From: Styela clava
Taxonomy: Eukaryota > Chordata > Ascidiacea > Stolidobranchia > Styelidae
Assembly: GCF_964204865.1 (NCBI RefSeq)
Contig: NC_135255.1
Span: forward strand, 19,187,135 to 19,251,134
Direction: 5' to 3'
Length of the DNA stretch: 64,000 nucleotides
Shown here piece after piece: positions 25,820 through 37,998 of the stretch. The stretch's first letter is position 1. Every line of letters begins with the position of its first letter. The notes below the pieces were generated by a model. That model did no database searches and was not told the DNA's origin. It saw nothing but the letters and a program-made list of their open reading frames with translations. The position numbers and the translations under genes were made by a program.

Positions 25820-28404
25820 ATGACTGAGCAGCATCAGGCAGAATATGGACCAGTTTCTGAAGATGACATTTGTAATGTCAATTACTTCAAAACAACTGGG
25901 ACAAATTGTAACACTGTCAAATTTGACTTTCCCAAAGAGGAGTACTGCTGCAAGCCATGCCGTGATGGGCAAGAGAACCCGTATCCAGAACACAGAAATA
26001 GTTGCTCAAAGTGAGTTTTATTTAGTTGATCAAAAATATTAGATCTTGATTAGATCGGCGGCATGGCGCATTGTGTTAAGGGTTAGAAATACACTCTTCA
26101 CCGCACCACCAATTACGCTGCTTGGGTACGCAGGTTCGAATCCTGTGGGGGAAAATTATGTGCAAGAGGATTGGTGGAGTTTTCTTCGTCATAGGGTAGT
26201 TCACACAACTGCTGGCCATTTTTGGCTTCCTCCAGATAACTGGCAAACTAATTCCGAACCATGGTATGACGTATGATTAAGCGGTTTTTGCGCCTTCGCC
26301 TCCCCCAGGATAAATATGTAAATCCTATCCTATTACAAGTAAAGTTTGACTGCGTTAGGTTAGGTGTGGGCAAAGTTTTTTTCAAGGGCCTCACTGACTA
26401 CATATGCCATCAAAGTTACTATACTCATTAGCTATGATATTGTCAAATTTAATGGTGGCTGATATTGTTGAATCAGAGATGAAAAAACAATAATATTATT
26501 TTTACTATTTACAGTTTAGATATTTCAATGAAAGTTTAGAAATAAAACAAAATTATACATGTAGTTGTAATGAATTTTTACAACTTTTACAAAAGCAAGG
26601 TCGGCTACACAAAATGCTTTAGCCACATGTGGCCCACTGACTAATTCAGGGTTAGGTTATTGGCCCACCTGGTATCTTATTCTAAAGAGAAGCGGTAGTC
26701 AAGAAAACAGATTAGGCTTGGCGGTGTAACGCATCATATTAAGCGTTAGAAATATGCTCACCACTGCACCTCCGATAAATAAGTAAATCTTACCCGAAAG
26801 TTAGTGGTGGGATAATAGCAGAACGCTACCTCTGTCATTAGTACACTGTCAAAGTATATCTTTTTTATTCAATTCTCAATTTATTACAGCATTGCTACAA
26901 CTACAAGTCAAACTGAGGTATATACAACGACCCAACAGACCTTTACCACGGCTAGTGATATACAAATACCAGTTACAGATGGGACACCTGCTACCAATCA
27001 ATCAGATGGTAAGTCAGTAAATACTGTGAACTCATGTTATCATTTACATTCCAAGTTATTGTGCTATAATCTTATTTCCCACTCTTTAACTAACCAATGA
27101 CATCACAGCATAATGTTATAGCCTTATATGTGAAACCACTTAAGCATGTCTTTATGGGAGTAAATACTGGCAAGCTGGTCTACAACAGTCATTCATTCGC
27201 TGTTTTTAGACGTTTGTTTTGTAGTAAATACGCAAATAAGTCATGGTCAACAAATACAATACAGCAATACTCAAAGAGTTACCATACACCATAAAAGTTT
27301 CATAAGGTTTCTAAAAAAGGAAACAAAAAAAAAACAAAATTTGAAGTGAAATATCAGCACCCTAAGATAAAATTTGAAAAAAATAAGGAGTAGTTTTTTA
27401 GGGACTGCTTCCATTTCTAGGTAACAAAACAACTTAAAATTGATCGGTTATTCAATTATTTAGTTGCAAATAAAGCGATTTTTGATAACAACAATCACCC
27501 TAAAAACACTTTAGTAAAGCGATCTATACGTACATTTTGTACACAAAATCTCAGTTGTGATAGCCATTTATACAAACAGGATATGGGCATGATGACCAAA
27601 AGCCAAAAATAAAAATTTTGCCCACCTAGACTGGCGGTTCATGTAAGTGTGACGTAAACAGGTACATTTTATGAACAATAGTTACAGTACTACAGAGGCA
27701 AAAGTGGCGTCAGTAGTCAGTCCTCTTGCTGAAAATAAATTTAATCACAATCTTAACAAATTACTTGCGCTAACCTTCAGTTAAAATATCAAAATTTAGT
27801 TTTGTCAGATTGACTCTGCGGGCTGTAGTTTGCCCATGTCAGGATTAGAGTGATGGATTTCAACATGTTTGCGTCACATGAGCAAAGTCACGAGCGACCA
27901 CTAAAACCACTGGCAAGTACTACTGTAACTAAAAAACATTCTATATGTATTAAATACCTAACAATATAATTTCTTTCAGATCCTACATCTACAGTGGTTC
28001 CATTTCAAGAAGATATCACCACAGAACAAGCTATGACAACGGGAAACAAGGTTGATCCACAACAGGTTATAAAGATGGATGACACAACCTGCTACATAAT
28101 TTTTGCGATTCTCGGTATAATTATCATTGTGTTAATAGCCATAGTAGTGTATTTTTACCGCAAATACAAAAACTCAAAGGATGAAAAAAACGGGGTTTTA
28201 TCAGCATCTAATGGAACAAATGGCGATCAACTACAAGCCACAGATCCACCAGTTGATGACCAAATGGAAAATGCATCACACTCTGGAGCCAGAGAAAGTG
28301 CAAATGAAAGAACTCCCTTTATTACCCCAGCTCCGACTTCTGATGAAGCAAATGACAGTGTGACTCCAGCACCAAATTCGCAACAAGCAGTTACAGGAGT
28401 TTGA
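25820..28404 (+). CDS. Receptor gene C: single-CRD TNFR-like membrane protein
   Basis: Exons 25820-26010, 26890-27008 and 27980-28404 join to 735 nt (244 residues plus stop). Structure mirrors gene B: six-Cys module with CCxxCxxG, Thr-rich stalk, membrane span about 142-163, basic stop-transfer, then the longest tail of the array (about 81 residues), rich in Ser, Thr, Pro, Asp and Glu and without a known domain. The first exon is nearly identical to that of B, while stalk and tail have diverged more. Intron 1 holds a full tRNA-derived SINE just after the donor; intron 2 holds further repeat material. The 3' flank is split by a nested hAT insertion about 550 bases after the stop. Likely a surface receptor; ligand and signalling are unknown. 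Confidence 0.75.
26055..26340 (+). repeat. tRNA-derived SINE (full length)
   Basis: tRNA-like head with perfect B box GGTTCGAATCC (26133-26143) and an A-box-like segment near 26062, a tRNA-unrelated body (GTGGTTCATGTAACTGCTGG type) and tail TAAATATGTAAATCC. It lies just inside intron 1 of gene C. Confidence 0.65.
26713..26800 (+). repeat. Internally deleted SINE shared by genes B and C
   Basis: Head fused to TAAATCTTACCCGAAAGTTAG; the counterpart is at about 20308-20388 in the gene B intron, so it predates the duplication. Confidence 0.5.
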
Positions 28405-28949
28405 AAAACATTGAAATGTTCTAGAACACTGGTTTCCAACATTTTATGGCCTGTGGTACTCTTTTTCCATAGAATTCTATCACTCTGTTCACCATTACAA
28501 AAACACTGTAGTTTCATTCCCGTATTTTAGACATTAGAAATTTAAGTATAGTACGGTACTTTACGATTTTTATTGAGAGAAAGATATACAAACAAAATTG
28601 CATTAACATTAAAAAACAAAATGTCTAACTCTATTATTTATAATCTATGATTATACTGCTACACTACTTCTTGTATGCCTATTCTCAGACCACTGATCTG
28701 AGACTTATAAAATTGTATTCAAATATTAGGTATTCTTGAAAGTACTGGGTGTCCTTGAAGTAGCTTTACTATTTCAATTTCGTTCTGAAGTCAGTTCTTA
28801 ATATATCTTAACCAAATTTGTTGTTTTCTTAAAAGTAAGTGTTCAAGTATTTTTACTTCATTTAGTCTGTGAGGGCCAAAACAATATGATATCGATGAAT
28901 TACCTTTGCTATTTAAATTTTTTTTAAAGACTCCATGGACACCCTATAT

Positions 28950-31900
28950 CAGGCCTGCACAACTCAAATTACCACGAGGGCCGCAAGCATAAATCTGAAG
29001 GCCCAACGGACCGCAAACTTTGCCACATACATATTTCACAAGATGAACTACAAATCAAAATAATATTGTGAATCAGTTAAATTTATTGAAACGAGTTCAT
29101 TACTGAAGCTTAAAAATATGAAGAATCTTATTTTCTTGAGTAAAAACAAGATACAGTATTTTTGCAAATGAGATGACAAATATGTATTTAGTGGTTCATC
29201 CACCTTGACAACCCACCCTTCATTGTCAATATTTCTTTTTTAGTAGAATTAGGTATTGCGTGTTGCAGTATAAACTGACTGCAGGAAGATATTTTACTCA
29301 GGTTCAGTTTTGTAAAATGATCCTAAATCAGGGGCGGACACTTTCCATAATTTTGGGGGGGCGAACTTGGATCGCCTACCGAAAAACACCGCGCCGTGTA
29401 TCGTCACGTAACAATAACCTGTCGATGTCATTCTCTAAGTATTAGCATGTCAGTTTGCTACTCATATATCGATTACCTAGGCTGCTTTGCTCGGACACGA
29501 AACTTGCGCGTCACTGAACCAATTTCCTGAATTCCGCGAGAATTAGCCCACGGCTCTTGCTAACATACAGAAAATAACAAATTTGAGGAGTCATATTAGG
29601 TTATTGTTTCAATTCCTAGTTCTGCATAAAGCGCACTAACGCCGTTTCGTGAAATTAGAAATGCAAAACAAAGTAACAAGCTATTGTGCGAATTTTTTTC
29701 CTAAATTTTACCAAGGAATTATCATTTGACTAGTAGAATTGCCATTATTGCCGATTTATTAAATCATCATTTGAACTCGAAATAACATTCAGGATTCACG
29801 CAATGACTTTGCAGGGTTTTTATTTATAATTTAATACGAAAATAAACAGGCACAAGTTCAGGCGCGCAGCCAAGATTTAAAAAAAAAGGCGGGGTCAAAG
29901 TCGGAACTTCCCACTGCCGTCTGCAACAAGCACCGCGATTACGCGCTCAATAAAAGAGCCGCCTATTTGAGCGTATAATGATTTTTCTGTCGATCCATGA
30001 CAGCCACGAGATTCTAAAATGTCCTTATATATTAAATTGTGTGCAACCTAACTCGCGGTTGCGACTTCTTACGTCAAAATAAAAATATTACTAAACTTAA
30101 AGTACCACGGCAATATGTGGACATAAAAACATGAGATAAGCTGCCTGATGTATTTAATTTTGATACGTATTTTTGCAATCTTCCGAACTCGTTATCGCCG
30201 TTACAAAAATATCGATATCTGATATAAAATCCGATATAGTACAATTTTAATTCATACAATGAAAATAATTATAAGGTATACTAGTAAATCAAAAATACAA
30301 ATACACCGCCTCGAAATCCACGCGGAACAGTCGCCCGCGATTACGCCACTTGTTAATAGAGCCGACTTCATCAACGAAAAATGATTTTTCACTTGTGCAA
30401 AGTAATCAATCAAAGACCGATACGGGCATATTCAAAATGTCTTGATTTATTAATTTAATTGTCTTCAATTTAAACTGCGGTTGAGTCGACAAAACAAGGG
30501 CCACTCTAAAACACGACGGAAAAAACCTTTCGAAAAATCCGTAAATTTTCTGTCAATTCTCACGTAGTAAAAGTTATTTCAGTACAATAAAAATACATAA
30601 ATAAATACAAAAAGTGATCGAATATACTTTAATTATCTCATATATCATCACAAACCGTGGAAAAGTCGCGTTCTCAGCTTTGTTTAATGTTAACACGAAA
30701 ATTTTCGACGTCAATTTTAAAGTAATGGATAAAAAGGCAAATCCCGCTCACAATTGACCGTGTTTCGATTTTAGTAACGAAATATTTTTAAAGGTCAAGC
30801 AAACATAATTTGTGCCGTTGGCACACGAAATTTTGCGATTTTCGATGCCTAGAAAAGCGTTTTTAGACTGTCGCGGGCCTCAAAACTTATATTGTTTACA
30901 GTTTTATTTTTAGTATTTTATATTGCCGCTTTTCAACTTTTCGACAAAGTAAATGCTTTGATCTTTGCCCGCAAATTATGCTGGGCCTTGCACGAAATCC
31001 ATAACGTAAAAAGATACGTCCCGCGGTGAAAATTGTTTAAAACAACTTTAGATCTAGTTAATTTTTTAGCGATAATAATTAATTGTTGTAATGAAACACA
31101 GTTTGCCTCTTTCATTTCTTTCGCAAGTGCCAACAATAACACTATTGAAAGATTTTGACAATGAGAAAATCATATTAAATTGTACAAAAATGAGTTAGTT
31201 GTGCAAAACTGTGGCGCGTGATCGGCGGTGCGTTTGAAGACGGAGTATTACCCGTGCGGGCGCGCATGTTTCACGAAAATGTGAGGTGCTCCGAAGGCGC
31301 ATTATTGTAAGAAAACAGTTATAATATCGGTAACTATCAACCGTTTAATGGCGCTTGACTATCGCACTTTTCGGAAATGATAATTTTGTAGGGCGGAAAC
31401 AACATGTATTAAATTTTTTTGCGAAATTATTGGGGGGGCGACCGCCCCCCCTCGCCCCCCCGGGTGTCCGCCCCTGTCCTAAATATGTGCATGACAATTT
31501 ATTTAGTCATATCTACCATTATTGGATATTTCCATTGTAAGCTAGACAAACAATTTGTTCAGTAGCAATAAATCTTCCTCTGTTGTACTTTTTTGACTGT
31601 TAAATTACATTTTTCTACAAAATCTGCTCCAATTTATTTGAAATTTATTTCTTTTGTGCGAGAATTTCTGCACCATTCATAAATGAAGGAATTGTTTTTC
31701 AAGTTCTAAATTTGAATCAAAAAAGAAACTTCAGTTTCATAAACTGCTAGTAAAAATAATGGGTTATTAATAGGTTGCTGATATGCACTAATAGGTGTGA
31801 GATTGTATACCGATATTGTTATAAGCGTGATTCAGTCTGAATACTGAGATATCTAAATTTCCCAAACTGGGGGGCGAGGGGTCGAGTGACGAATTTTAGG

Positions 31901-32087
31901 GGTCGCGAAGGGCACACCAATTTCACACAAAGTTTGATATCTATTGAAACTAGTGCAAAACATAAATCTCACAATTTCGAATATGATAGGAGTAGCGGCG
32001 CTTGCATAACAATGCCGGCTTCGATTGTTAGACCCGAGGAGTGGCGTGTTTCCAAATAACCCGCGGGCTGTATGTTGTGCAGTCCTG
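28950..32087. mobile_element. hAT-like element interrupted by another hAT-like element
   Basis: CAGGCCTGCACAAC to GTTGTGCAGTCCTG; flanks CCCTATAT and ACCTATAT match at 7 of 8. About 990 bases of its own sequence surround the inner element. Confidence 0.7.
29329..31476. mobile_element. hAT-like element nested in the 28950 element
   Basis: CAGGGGCGGACAC to GTGTCCGCCCCTG, 2148 bases, perfect 8-bp duplication TCCTAAAT. G- and C-runs lie just inside both ends. It is the longest element here, but no intact transposase frame is seen. Confidence 0.85.
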
Positions 32088-32383
32088 ACCTATATATTTA
32101 CCTACCTTTAAACAATTTTCTACTTGTTTTGAAATTTTGTGTTTTTAACAAAAAAGTCCACCTTTTTATTACCGCCTAATTAGCTTTTATTAGCTACCCT
32201 GTTATTGTGCAACTAAATTGCACATGGTATTAAGATATTTAGGCTCATTATGATCAGTACTGGCTAGTTATGGTGTTGCACAAATAAAATGAAAAAGCAT
32301 AAAAATATATTAAACTATATCCCAGATATTAAAAGAAAATTAAAATATAAACATGAAATTAATTGTTGTCTGTGGTAGTAGAG

Positions 32384-33172
32384 CTTTTCTAGAGTTGAGA
32401 CCCACTATTTATTACCACAGCTTATGGCGACTCATTTAATAAATTAATAATAAAACATTGTCTTTCTTCTGTCTAACTGGCGATTCATCGTCATTGACTT
32501 CAACTGACTATTAAGGGCCAAGTGATATAAAAGTAAAGTTACAACTGCTTCTACGTAAAGTCAAAACTACAATTGCCAGTTGCAGCGCACCTACACAACA
32601 ATATATCTTTGGTGGTTCTATTTTCTTTTGTTTTTTCATGACATAACACAGAACACAGCAATGGGTGAATCATTGCAAAACTACCGTGTTTCCTCGAAAA
32701 TAGGACCTGGCCTAAAAAAACAAGACCTAATTTTAATTTTAAAAGTGATTTTAATTAAACCCTACCCTTAAAATAAATTCAAAATGTGTGCGAGAGGAAA
32801 TCTTCAATGACCTGAGGTAAGGTGAAGATAACTTCACTATTCAAGAATAAATCAAAATAAATCCTGTCTAAATTTCGGGGAGACACGGCTGTGCTGCACA
32901 GTGTACAAAACTGCTATGCGTAAAAAAAACACATTGTCATTCTTTGTGTAGCAAATTTTTGTTCCTTTGAGAAGATCGTAAAAAGGAAACTTTCACAGAT
33001 TAGAATATAAATTCAATTTAATTTTCTTTTTTTTTGAAGACTTACGTATTCGAGTCGCCACCGATCCTAATAACCAGTATAATTTATCAAAGCTTTCTAC
33101 ATCTTTTCACGACCCACTAAGATTCATTTTGCGACCCACCAGTGGTTGCGACTCATAATTTGGGAACCGCTG
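32384..33172. mobile_element. hAT-like insertion with degraded left end
   Basis: Right end TTTGGGAACCGCTG; perfect 8-bp duplication TAGTAGAG at both edges. Homology between the gene B and C flanks skips exactly this segment. It contains a CCGTGTTTCCTCGAAAATAG motif near 32685. Confidence 0.6.
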
Positions 33173-33470
33173 TAGTAGAGTGTATTGCATATTGAAATAC
33201 ATGCACTTTCGTATTATCTTAATTTTTCATTTAGATTTTGTCTTTGTTCCTCACAATTTTAAATTTATAACCTATTTTTATTTATTCTTTGTAAATCCCC
33301 ACAGGCCATATTGAGTTACTTAAGTCATTATTTCATTCATTATTTGCGCAAGATCTCTTTTCAAATTTTTTTTGTTTTATTTCATTGACATCATTTCTAT
33401 GCTCAAAACTAACTCAAAATAATTTTATTAGTGGGCGCATAGGAGCAGGTTTGAGGATAATACTATAGAT

Positions 33471-33876
33471 CGCGGTTTCCCAAACTTTCTGGGCCCCGCA
33501 CCACTGTTTGTAAAGCTTATTTTTGACGGACCCCCATCCTACACAATTTATCAATTCTTGGAGCAATTCAAGACAAACAAACTCATAGATCCAACTTTAC
33601 GGCAAGTCTCAACCTGTATTTTGTCATCGTATTTGAAAGAGCTGAAAATGCTGCCTCCCACATATATTATGTTGTTTCAAAAGGCAATAAAATTTTAATG
33701 GTCTTTTCTGACAGCAATGGATATTCGTTGGAAAAGCTCAACCAAACAGTTGCAATGGTTTTTTGATTGAAATCAATCATTGAAGATTTAAAAGATCTTT
33801 TTCATATCGTTGCGGACTCCTTGTGCTGTCATCCTGGACTCCCAGGGATCCACAGACCCTAGTTTAAGGAACCCTG
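33471..33876. mobile_element. hAT-like element
   Basis: CGCGGTTTCCCAAAC to AAGGAACCCTG, flanks CTATAGAT and CCATAGAT (7 of 8). The empty site CACTATAGATCAATAATAAA is present at 22368-22388. Confidence 0.7.
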
Positions 33877-34099
33877 CCATAGATCATTAATAAATTGTTG
33901 TTTCTTTGCTTTTTTTTTACACAAATTATACAATTTTTAACCTACATTTTTGTTTATTTAAGTTCTGTAATTTTGATTGAAAATTGTAATATGACTCTAA
34001 GAACAACTAGTTGATGCTACTGTTTTCTACTTTATTAGCCTAATACATTGACAATTTTTGATACTATCTTCTTGTATATTGCATAATTTTTTGAATCCT

Positions 34100-35159
34100 G
34101 AACGGGGAGTCGCAACTTGAGCATATTTTTGGAAGGCTTCACAATACAATGAAGTTCGAGAACCACTGAGTCCCAGTCGATAGCAAGAAGACGTTTCTAA
34201 TTTTTAAATGGTTGATAATCTATACGTAGTAGGTATTTTAAATAAAAACGTACTATTTATAGGCAAATGGAAATCGGTATACACATTTTAATACTAAAAA
34301 ATCTCGGTATCCTCTATCCCAAAAAAAGACCTAGTGTTATTTTCGAAAGAAAATTGGAGACATTGTCTTATTTTCGGGGAAACATTCGGGTATTATGATG
34401 ATGCATTCACTCGGAATCATGAAACTTTTGATTTACACTATTTTTAATAATTGTATTCCGCATCAAGAGTCTGAAAGAGCGCAATTGATATGGTACTTTG
34501 TGTAATATTGGTCTTCTCTTCGCGGCCCTCTAAAATTTGTCTTGCGGCCCCTTCCAGGGCCGCGGCCCTTTGTTTGGGAAGCCCTGCTGTACAGTACCTA
34601 AATTCCTCTATACATATCGTACTGTATTGTAAAGCAGCAGTATTGTAAAGTATGGTACTGTAATAAAATGTACAAATAATGCAAAAAAGTTCTTCATTAG
34701 AAAAACAAAAAACATTTCCATATCACATGAATAAAAGCAAATACTGTACAGTACAGTATTATCTTTATTATTTTTATGGAGTGCGTTCATAACCTGGAAA
34801 AAGCGTAAGTCGCGACCGTCATAATCCGAGGATTCCCTGTACTGAATAGAAAATAACAAGCCTTTAAGACAATGATTCTCAAACATTCACGATTCCTGGC
34901 CTTTCAACTTTCAACAATTGTCCCCTGTCACTATCTCTTTGTTATCCTTTTAAATGACTTTTTAGAATTTCAATGTCTTGAAAACCTATTACTCACAGTG
35001 CTGTTTAGAAGTCTCTTTAGGCTGCTATAAACACTGTTGTGCTCTGTCGTAACATAATACGATCAAAATCATGAGTCATGAGAAGCACGTGGCATAAAAT
35101 GATCACGCAACATGACGCAATTCCCTCCCCCAGTTCAGTTCCTTTAACTTAACTTTAAC
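34100..35159. other. Transposon debris, no gene
   Basis: hAT-like ends such as GGCCCTTTGTTTGGGAAGCC near 34565 and a TTTCGGGGAAACATTCGGG end near 34375; no complete element delimited. Confidence 0.4.
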
Positions 35160-35860
35160 TAGAAATACACAAATCACAAATGATTTAAAAATTAGGTATG
35201 AAATAATATATATAAATACTAACAAGAAATAAGGAGTTTGTTGCCATATTGTACGTCACATATTTGAGCTGTAGCTGTTGGAATATACAAATATTAAGTA
35301 GGCTTTGATAATAAAAGGGAACATTATATGCGTGTTGGAATAACCGGTTCATCATGTGGGCTTAATCAAGCATATAACGAGACATTTCGGAGCATCTGCA
35401 AACCGCGCCTGAAGAAAGCTAACATGATAGAATGGTTGGTTGTTTACTAACCAGATAACAAAGGACTATTTGGATAATGAATGGATCAGCTGATGAAAGT
35501 AAATAGATAGGACGGGGTCAATAAGGGTGAAATAACACCAAGGATTCACCCCTGCCATATCTATTTACTTAAAAGCACTTACCTATAAAGCAATAGGGGT
35601 GAAATGTGACGCTTCACCCGTGGGTATAAGTAAAATGAGAAGTAGTGAACTTCATTGAGAAAGTAGACTTTCCAAGTAGTATATTGAAGAAAAAATGCTA
35701 ATCTACTGGTTAGTTATTCATTAACCTAAATACAAAAGGGGTCACTGTGAGTATACCTCTCAAATAAACAATGGATCAGCTGGCAGAAAGGAATGCTATG
35801 CTTGATGAAGATCAATAGGGGTGAAATAAATAGACAATTCGATGCGGTCCTGATTGTCAA
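35160..35860 (+). promoter_or_regulatory. Receptor upstream cassette (gene D)
   Basis: Same order of blocks as in front of gene C: AT-rich start, TGGTTGGTTGTTTACTAACC, AATGGATCAGCTGATGAAAG, AATAGGGGTGAAAT. The AATGGATCAGCTG motif occurs at about 35481 and 35770. It lies about 2.1 kb before the first exon; foldback and hAT elements have been inserted between them. Confidence 0.4.
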
Positions 35861-36339
35861 TAGATAAAAAAAAGACAGTGAAAAAGGATGTAAGGTGACT
35901 GAATGTTTATTTCATGGGCGAAGCTAAGGGCGGTTGAGGGTTGGGACCCCCTTCAAAATGTAAAAAAAAAATTGTTTTTCTGTATCAAACATAGCAATTA
36001 TTCTAGCTTAAAACGTTTTTTAGACTTTGAAGACTCTTGAAAACCAACGCTTCCGGCCTCTGACCGGACCAGCTTGTAATTCGCCAATTAGGAATTCGAA
36101 AACTACCCCTTAAAAATTCCTGCCCCTAGTTTATTCACACCTTGTGCTCAGAATAAGTATGTATGTGAACAAAAATGGTTATCGAGCAGCGACACCCAAA
36201 GTACCACTGTTATTATTGGATGAACAATAAATAAGGTGAACACTAAACACAATAAATAAGGTGAACACTAAAAACAAATACGTTAAGCAATTGTTTACAA
36301 TTGCAAGCTTTTTATAATTTGAAATTTAGAGGGCTGTTT

Positions 36340-36520
36340 CCACAAGGTTAGGGTTAGGTCATAATTTGAGGTACAAATACCACGGGAGTCATTTGGCTAG
36401 TCCCGAACTCGTAATAGAACTAAAATAAGGCAAATTGGAATAAAATCATGGCCTAACCCTAACCTGGTACACATACTACGTTCTGGTATCCGCCATCTTG
36501 GTTCACATTCTTTAGGAGCA
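36340..36520. mobile_element. Foldback MITE, GGTACTCCCGTAG family (partial)
   Basis: Carries the ACAAATACCACGGGAGTCA and CCTAACCCTAACCTGGTACA arms; the left end is missing. Confidence 0.5.
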
Positions 36521-36693
36521 CCTTGAATAAGGCCCTAAATAAGTAGTTACTGATATCTAATATTAATTATTATGTGGAATGACCGAATCTTTCCTGTTCG
36601 TCCTTACTTACATAATTCATTACAATCTGGTTCAGGTAGAGACGTGGCATTTGAACCCAAAATAGGTAAAGATGCCAGCACAGTTAAGTTTAA

Positions 36694-36923
36694 GGTACTC
36701 CTGTAGTATTTGAACAAAGATGGCAGACACTGGAACGTAGTATGTGTACTAGGTTGGGGTTAGGCCATAATTTCAGGTACAAATACTACGGGAGTCACTT
36801 GTCTAGTCGCCGAACTTGTAATTGTACTAAAATAAGGAAAATTGGAATAAAATTATGGCCTAACCTGGTACACATACTACGTTCCGGTGTCTGCCATCTT
36901 GGTTCACATACTACAGGAGCGCC
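36694..36923. mobile_element. Foldback MITE, GGTACTCCCGTAG family
   Basis: GGTACTCCTGTAG to CTACAGGAGCGCC, with perfect 8-bp duplication AAGTTTAA on both sides. Confidence 0.8.
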
Positions 36924-37299
36924 AAGTTTAATGCTTCAACTCCTTGGCCATCGCGCCAAAATACCACCAAACTATCACAAAGTCTATTTACATTAAAGTA
37001 GTGTTTAATAAATTGAGTAGTCGAAGTCGAGCTTGTTGTTCCATAAATCTAACTCTAATCATTACTTATAAGCTTGCAACCCGCAAACCCGAAGTTTTTC
37101 ATATAAAAATGTCAAAATTTTTACTTCAAAGCAGGGCTGGAGCGTTGGTTCGAAATCACAGAGCTTCTGTCTCCAGCTCAGAGCTTCATTTTTTTTCTGT
37201 CAGGGCTGGGCTCCAGCGCCATGTTTAAATGTGACCACTATCATGAAATATCCGACCATGCAGTTTCGTGGAAGCGGGACACAAAAGTATGATGTAAGG

Positions 37300-37636
37300 C
37301 AGGGGTCGGCAACCTACGGCCCGCGAGAGTAATATAAAGTAACGAAACAGCTGTTTTGACGATTATATTCCTAATGTAACAAAATTTATTGTGAGACACG
37401 TGTAAACTAAATTATATTAAAATCTAACCTATAATCTATATTAAAGTATAAAATTCACAATTACTTGTTTAATGAGACTCATAAAAGAATTACAATTAGA
37501 CAAATTGCAACAAAACGCAGAAAAGTTGATGCTAAGTGCAAAGGGTTTAATTGCGCCGATACTTTCTAAAAAATGTGCGACCCGCCAATGACTTAAATCC
37601 CTTAATTTCGGATCGTGAGCGAGTTGCCGGCCTCTG
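37300..37636. mobile_element. hAT-like short element upstream of gene D
   Basis: CAGGGGTCGGCAAC to GTTGCCGGCCTCTG, 337 bases, perfect 8-bp duplication ATGTAAGG. Confidence 0.85.
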
Positions 37637-37998
37637 ATGTAAGGATTTCAAATTTTGAAATTGAAGTTATAAATATATGAATTCCACTTGAGATTTTATA
37701 TTAATATGATGAAGGATAGATTTTATCATTTGTATGAAGTATTAGGAAATTATGAATGTTAAAAAATTATTAGATGGTTCGGAGCTGGAGCAACTAAAAT
37801 GTCTGTTAGCTCTGGCTCCATTTAATATGGTAAGCTTGGCTCCAGCTCCACCAAAATGTCACAGCTCCATGACTCCAAGCTCTGACTCCAGCTCGCCAGC
37901 CCTGCTTCAAAGACTATCGGCCAAACGCCATAAAAAGATTACTGACTGAATCCTAACTTCATGAAATTATTATCAGAATATCATAATATGAACTAGGC

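Larger units (their letters stand above)
24150..34100 (+). repeat. Direct duplication, copy 2 (contains gene C)
   Basis: Partner of the gene B block, expanded by insertions absent from copy 1: hAT-like elements at 28950-32087 (with another inside), 32384-33172 and 33471-33876. Homology resumes after each one, so copy 1 supplies empty-site comparisons. Confidence 0.7.

Noticed and set aside
26133-26143. Perfect tRNA B box suggesting a tRNA gene
   Set aside because: The cloverleaf is not supported and the segment continues into the SINE body and tail.
36421-36480. TAACCCTAACC / GGTTAGGGTTAGG strings resembling telomere repeat
   Set aside because: Only one to two units, always at the same place inside the foldback MITE, so not interstitial telomere arrays.
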